Assembly: GCA_030550295.1 (NCBI GenBank)
Contig: JAUQPQ010000073.1
Coordinates: 1 to 7,976, forward strand
Reading direction: 5' to 3'
DNA: 7,976 nucleotides
Source of the DNA: Chloroflexota bacterium
Lineage (GTDB): Bacteria > Chloroflexota > Dehalococcoidia > SM23-28-2 > HRBIN24
The notes beneath the pieces were generated by a model. It saw only the letters and a program-made list of their open reading frames with translations. It did no database searches and was not told where the DNA came from. Position numbers and translations under genes: made by a program. This document shows, piece by piece, positions 7,362 through 7,976 of the stretch. Within the stretch, counting starts at the first letter, position 1; each line of letters starts with the position of its first letter.

Positions 7362-7976
7362 TTAGGGTATGATGATGCTTCTTGCTACCTCGCCTCGGCG
7401 TAGGGCGTCGAAGGCATCATTGATCTGGTCTAGGGGATAAAGGCGGCTTATGAGGGGATCCAACTTTAGACGCCCCGACATATATAGCTCTACCAACCTT
7501 GGGATATCCACGCGGAAGCGGGTGCCCCCGTAGGCGGAGCCAGTGATGGTCTTTTCTAACAGGAAGGCAGCTGCAGGGAGGCTCACCTGCGAACCAGAGG
7601 GGGCCAGACCCACCACCACCGCCATGCCACCACGCCGGGTCATGTCGAAGGCCTGGCGGATCGTCTCTGGCAGCCCTATCACCTCGAAGGCGTAGTCCAC
7701 TCCCCCTGGGGAGATGCGCCTGACGGCGGCTACGGGGTCTTCCTGGGAAGCATTCACCACGTGAGTCGCCCCCAACTCCTGGGCCAACTGGAGCTTGTGT
7801 TCAAGAAGATCGATAGCGATAATGCGGGAGGCCCCCGCCAAGAAGGCCCCCTGGATGACGTTTAGTCCCACTCCTCCGCAACCGATGACAGCCACATCCG
7901 ATCCCGGCTGGACGTGGGCGGTATTGAAGACCGCTCCCACCCCCGTCATTACTCCGCATCCCAATAGGGCAGCCCT
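7362..7976 (-). CDS. Zinc-type medium-chain alcohol dehydrogenase, partial (N-terminus outside window)
   Basis: This is the C-terminal 204 aa of a zinc-dependent medium-chain alcohol dehydrogenase, close in style to class III ADH, glutathione-dependent formaldehyde dehydrogenase and NDMA-dependent enzymes. The frame is open to the window edge. The visible part starts with the family stretch AALLGCGVMTGVGAVFNTA, continues with the Rossmann motif GCGGVG (visible residues 32-37) and Asp56 (IAIDLLEHKL), whose acidic side chain at the end of the second strand favours NAD over NADP, and ends in the typical GEVARSIIIP tail. The N-terminal catalytic domain with the zinc ligands lies beyond position 7976, so substrate class cannot be set. 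The TTG at 7964 is internal and not a start. The gene is probably a separate transcription unit, since 130 nt with a promoter-like box divide it from the next gene. Confidence 0.93.
   Translation of the reverse strand, partial: RAALLGCGVMTGVGAVFNTAHVQPGSDVAVIGCGGVGLNVIQGAFLAGASRIIAIDLLEHKLQLAQELGATHVVNASQEDPVAAVRRISPGGVDYAFEVIGLPETIRQAFDMTRRGGMAVVVGLAPSGSQVSLPAAAFLLEKTITGSAYGGTRFRVDIPRLVELYMSGRLKLDPLISRLYPLDQINDAFDALRRGEVARSIIIP

Noticed and set aside
7962..7964. TTG as the start codon of the dehydrogenase
   Set aside because: Conserved family residues (RAAL) continue upstream in the same frame to the window edge, so the codon is internal.

Overview
The window is a single co-directional stretch of bacterial chromosome. 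Every gene I can support lies on the minus strand, so transcription runs from position 7976 towards 1. GC content is fairly high, arginine is often AGG, and the genes are packed with gaps of 1 to about 35 nt. The protein styles suggest a Chloroflexota-like bacterium, possibly thermophilic. That placement is an impression from sequence style and no marker gene proves it. I see no mobile element, CRISPR array, phage gene or replication origin.

In transcription order the window holds: (1) the C-terminal two thirds of a zinc-type medium-chain alcohol dehydrogenase, cut by the window edge (7976-7362); (2) a 130-nt intergenic stretch with two inverted repeats and a good -10 box very close to the next start codon; (3) a 489-aa protein of unknown function with a CxxC motif, tentatively like the C-terminal part of large DUF6079/PglY-type proteins but without their ATPase (7231-5762); (4) pth, peptidyl-tRNA hydrolase (5760-5173); (5) mfd, the transcription-repair coupling factor (5141-1746); (6) an unrecognised multi-pass membrane protein (1712-891); (7) a DUF429-type protein with an RNase H-like fold and a four-cysteine cluster (883-233); (8) tRNA-Pro(GGG) with encoded CCA (216-140), directly followed by a short hairpin; (9) about 120 nt at the left edge with nothing I can assign.

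Genes 3 to 7 look like one operon driven from the promoter near 7245. The pth-mfd core combines translation quality control (release of peptidyl-tRNA) with transcription-coupled DNA repair, and this pairing is common in bacteria. The 489-aa protein ends one base before pth starts, so the two are probably translationally coupled. The membrane protein and the DUF429 protein follow mfd at 33 and 7 nt. Nothing here forms a recognisable complete new system. The parts that merit a second look are the ATPase-less 489-aa protein, the cysteine cluster in the DUF429 protein and the nearly leaderless promoter.
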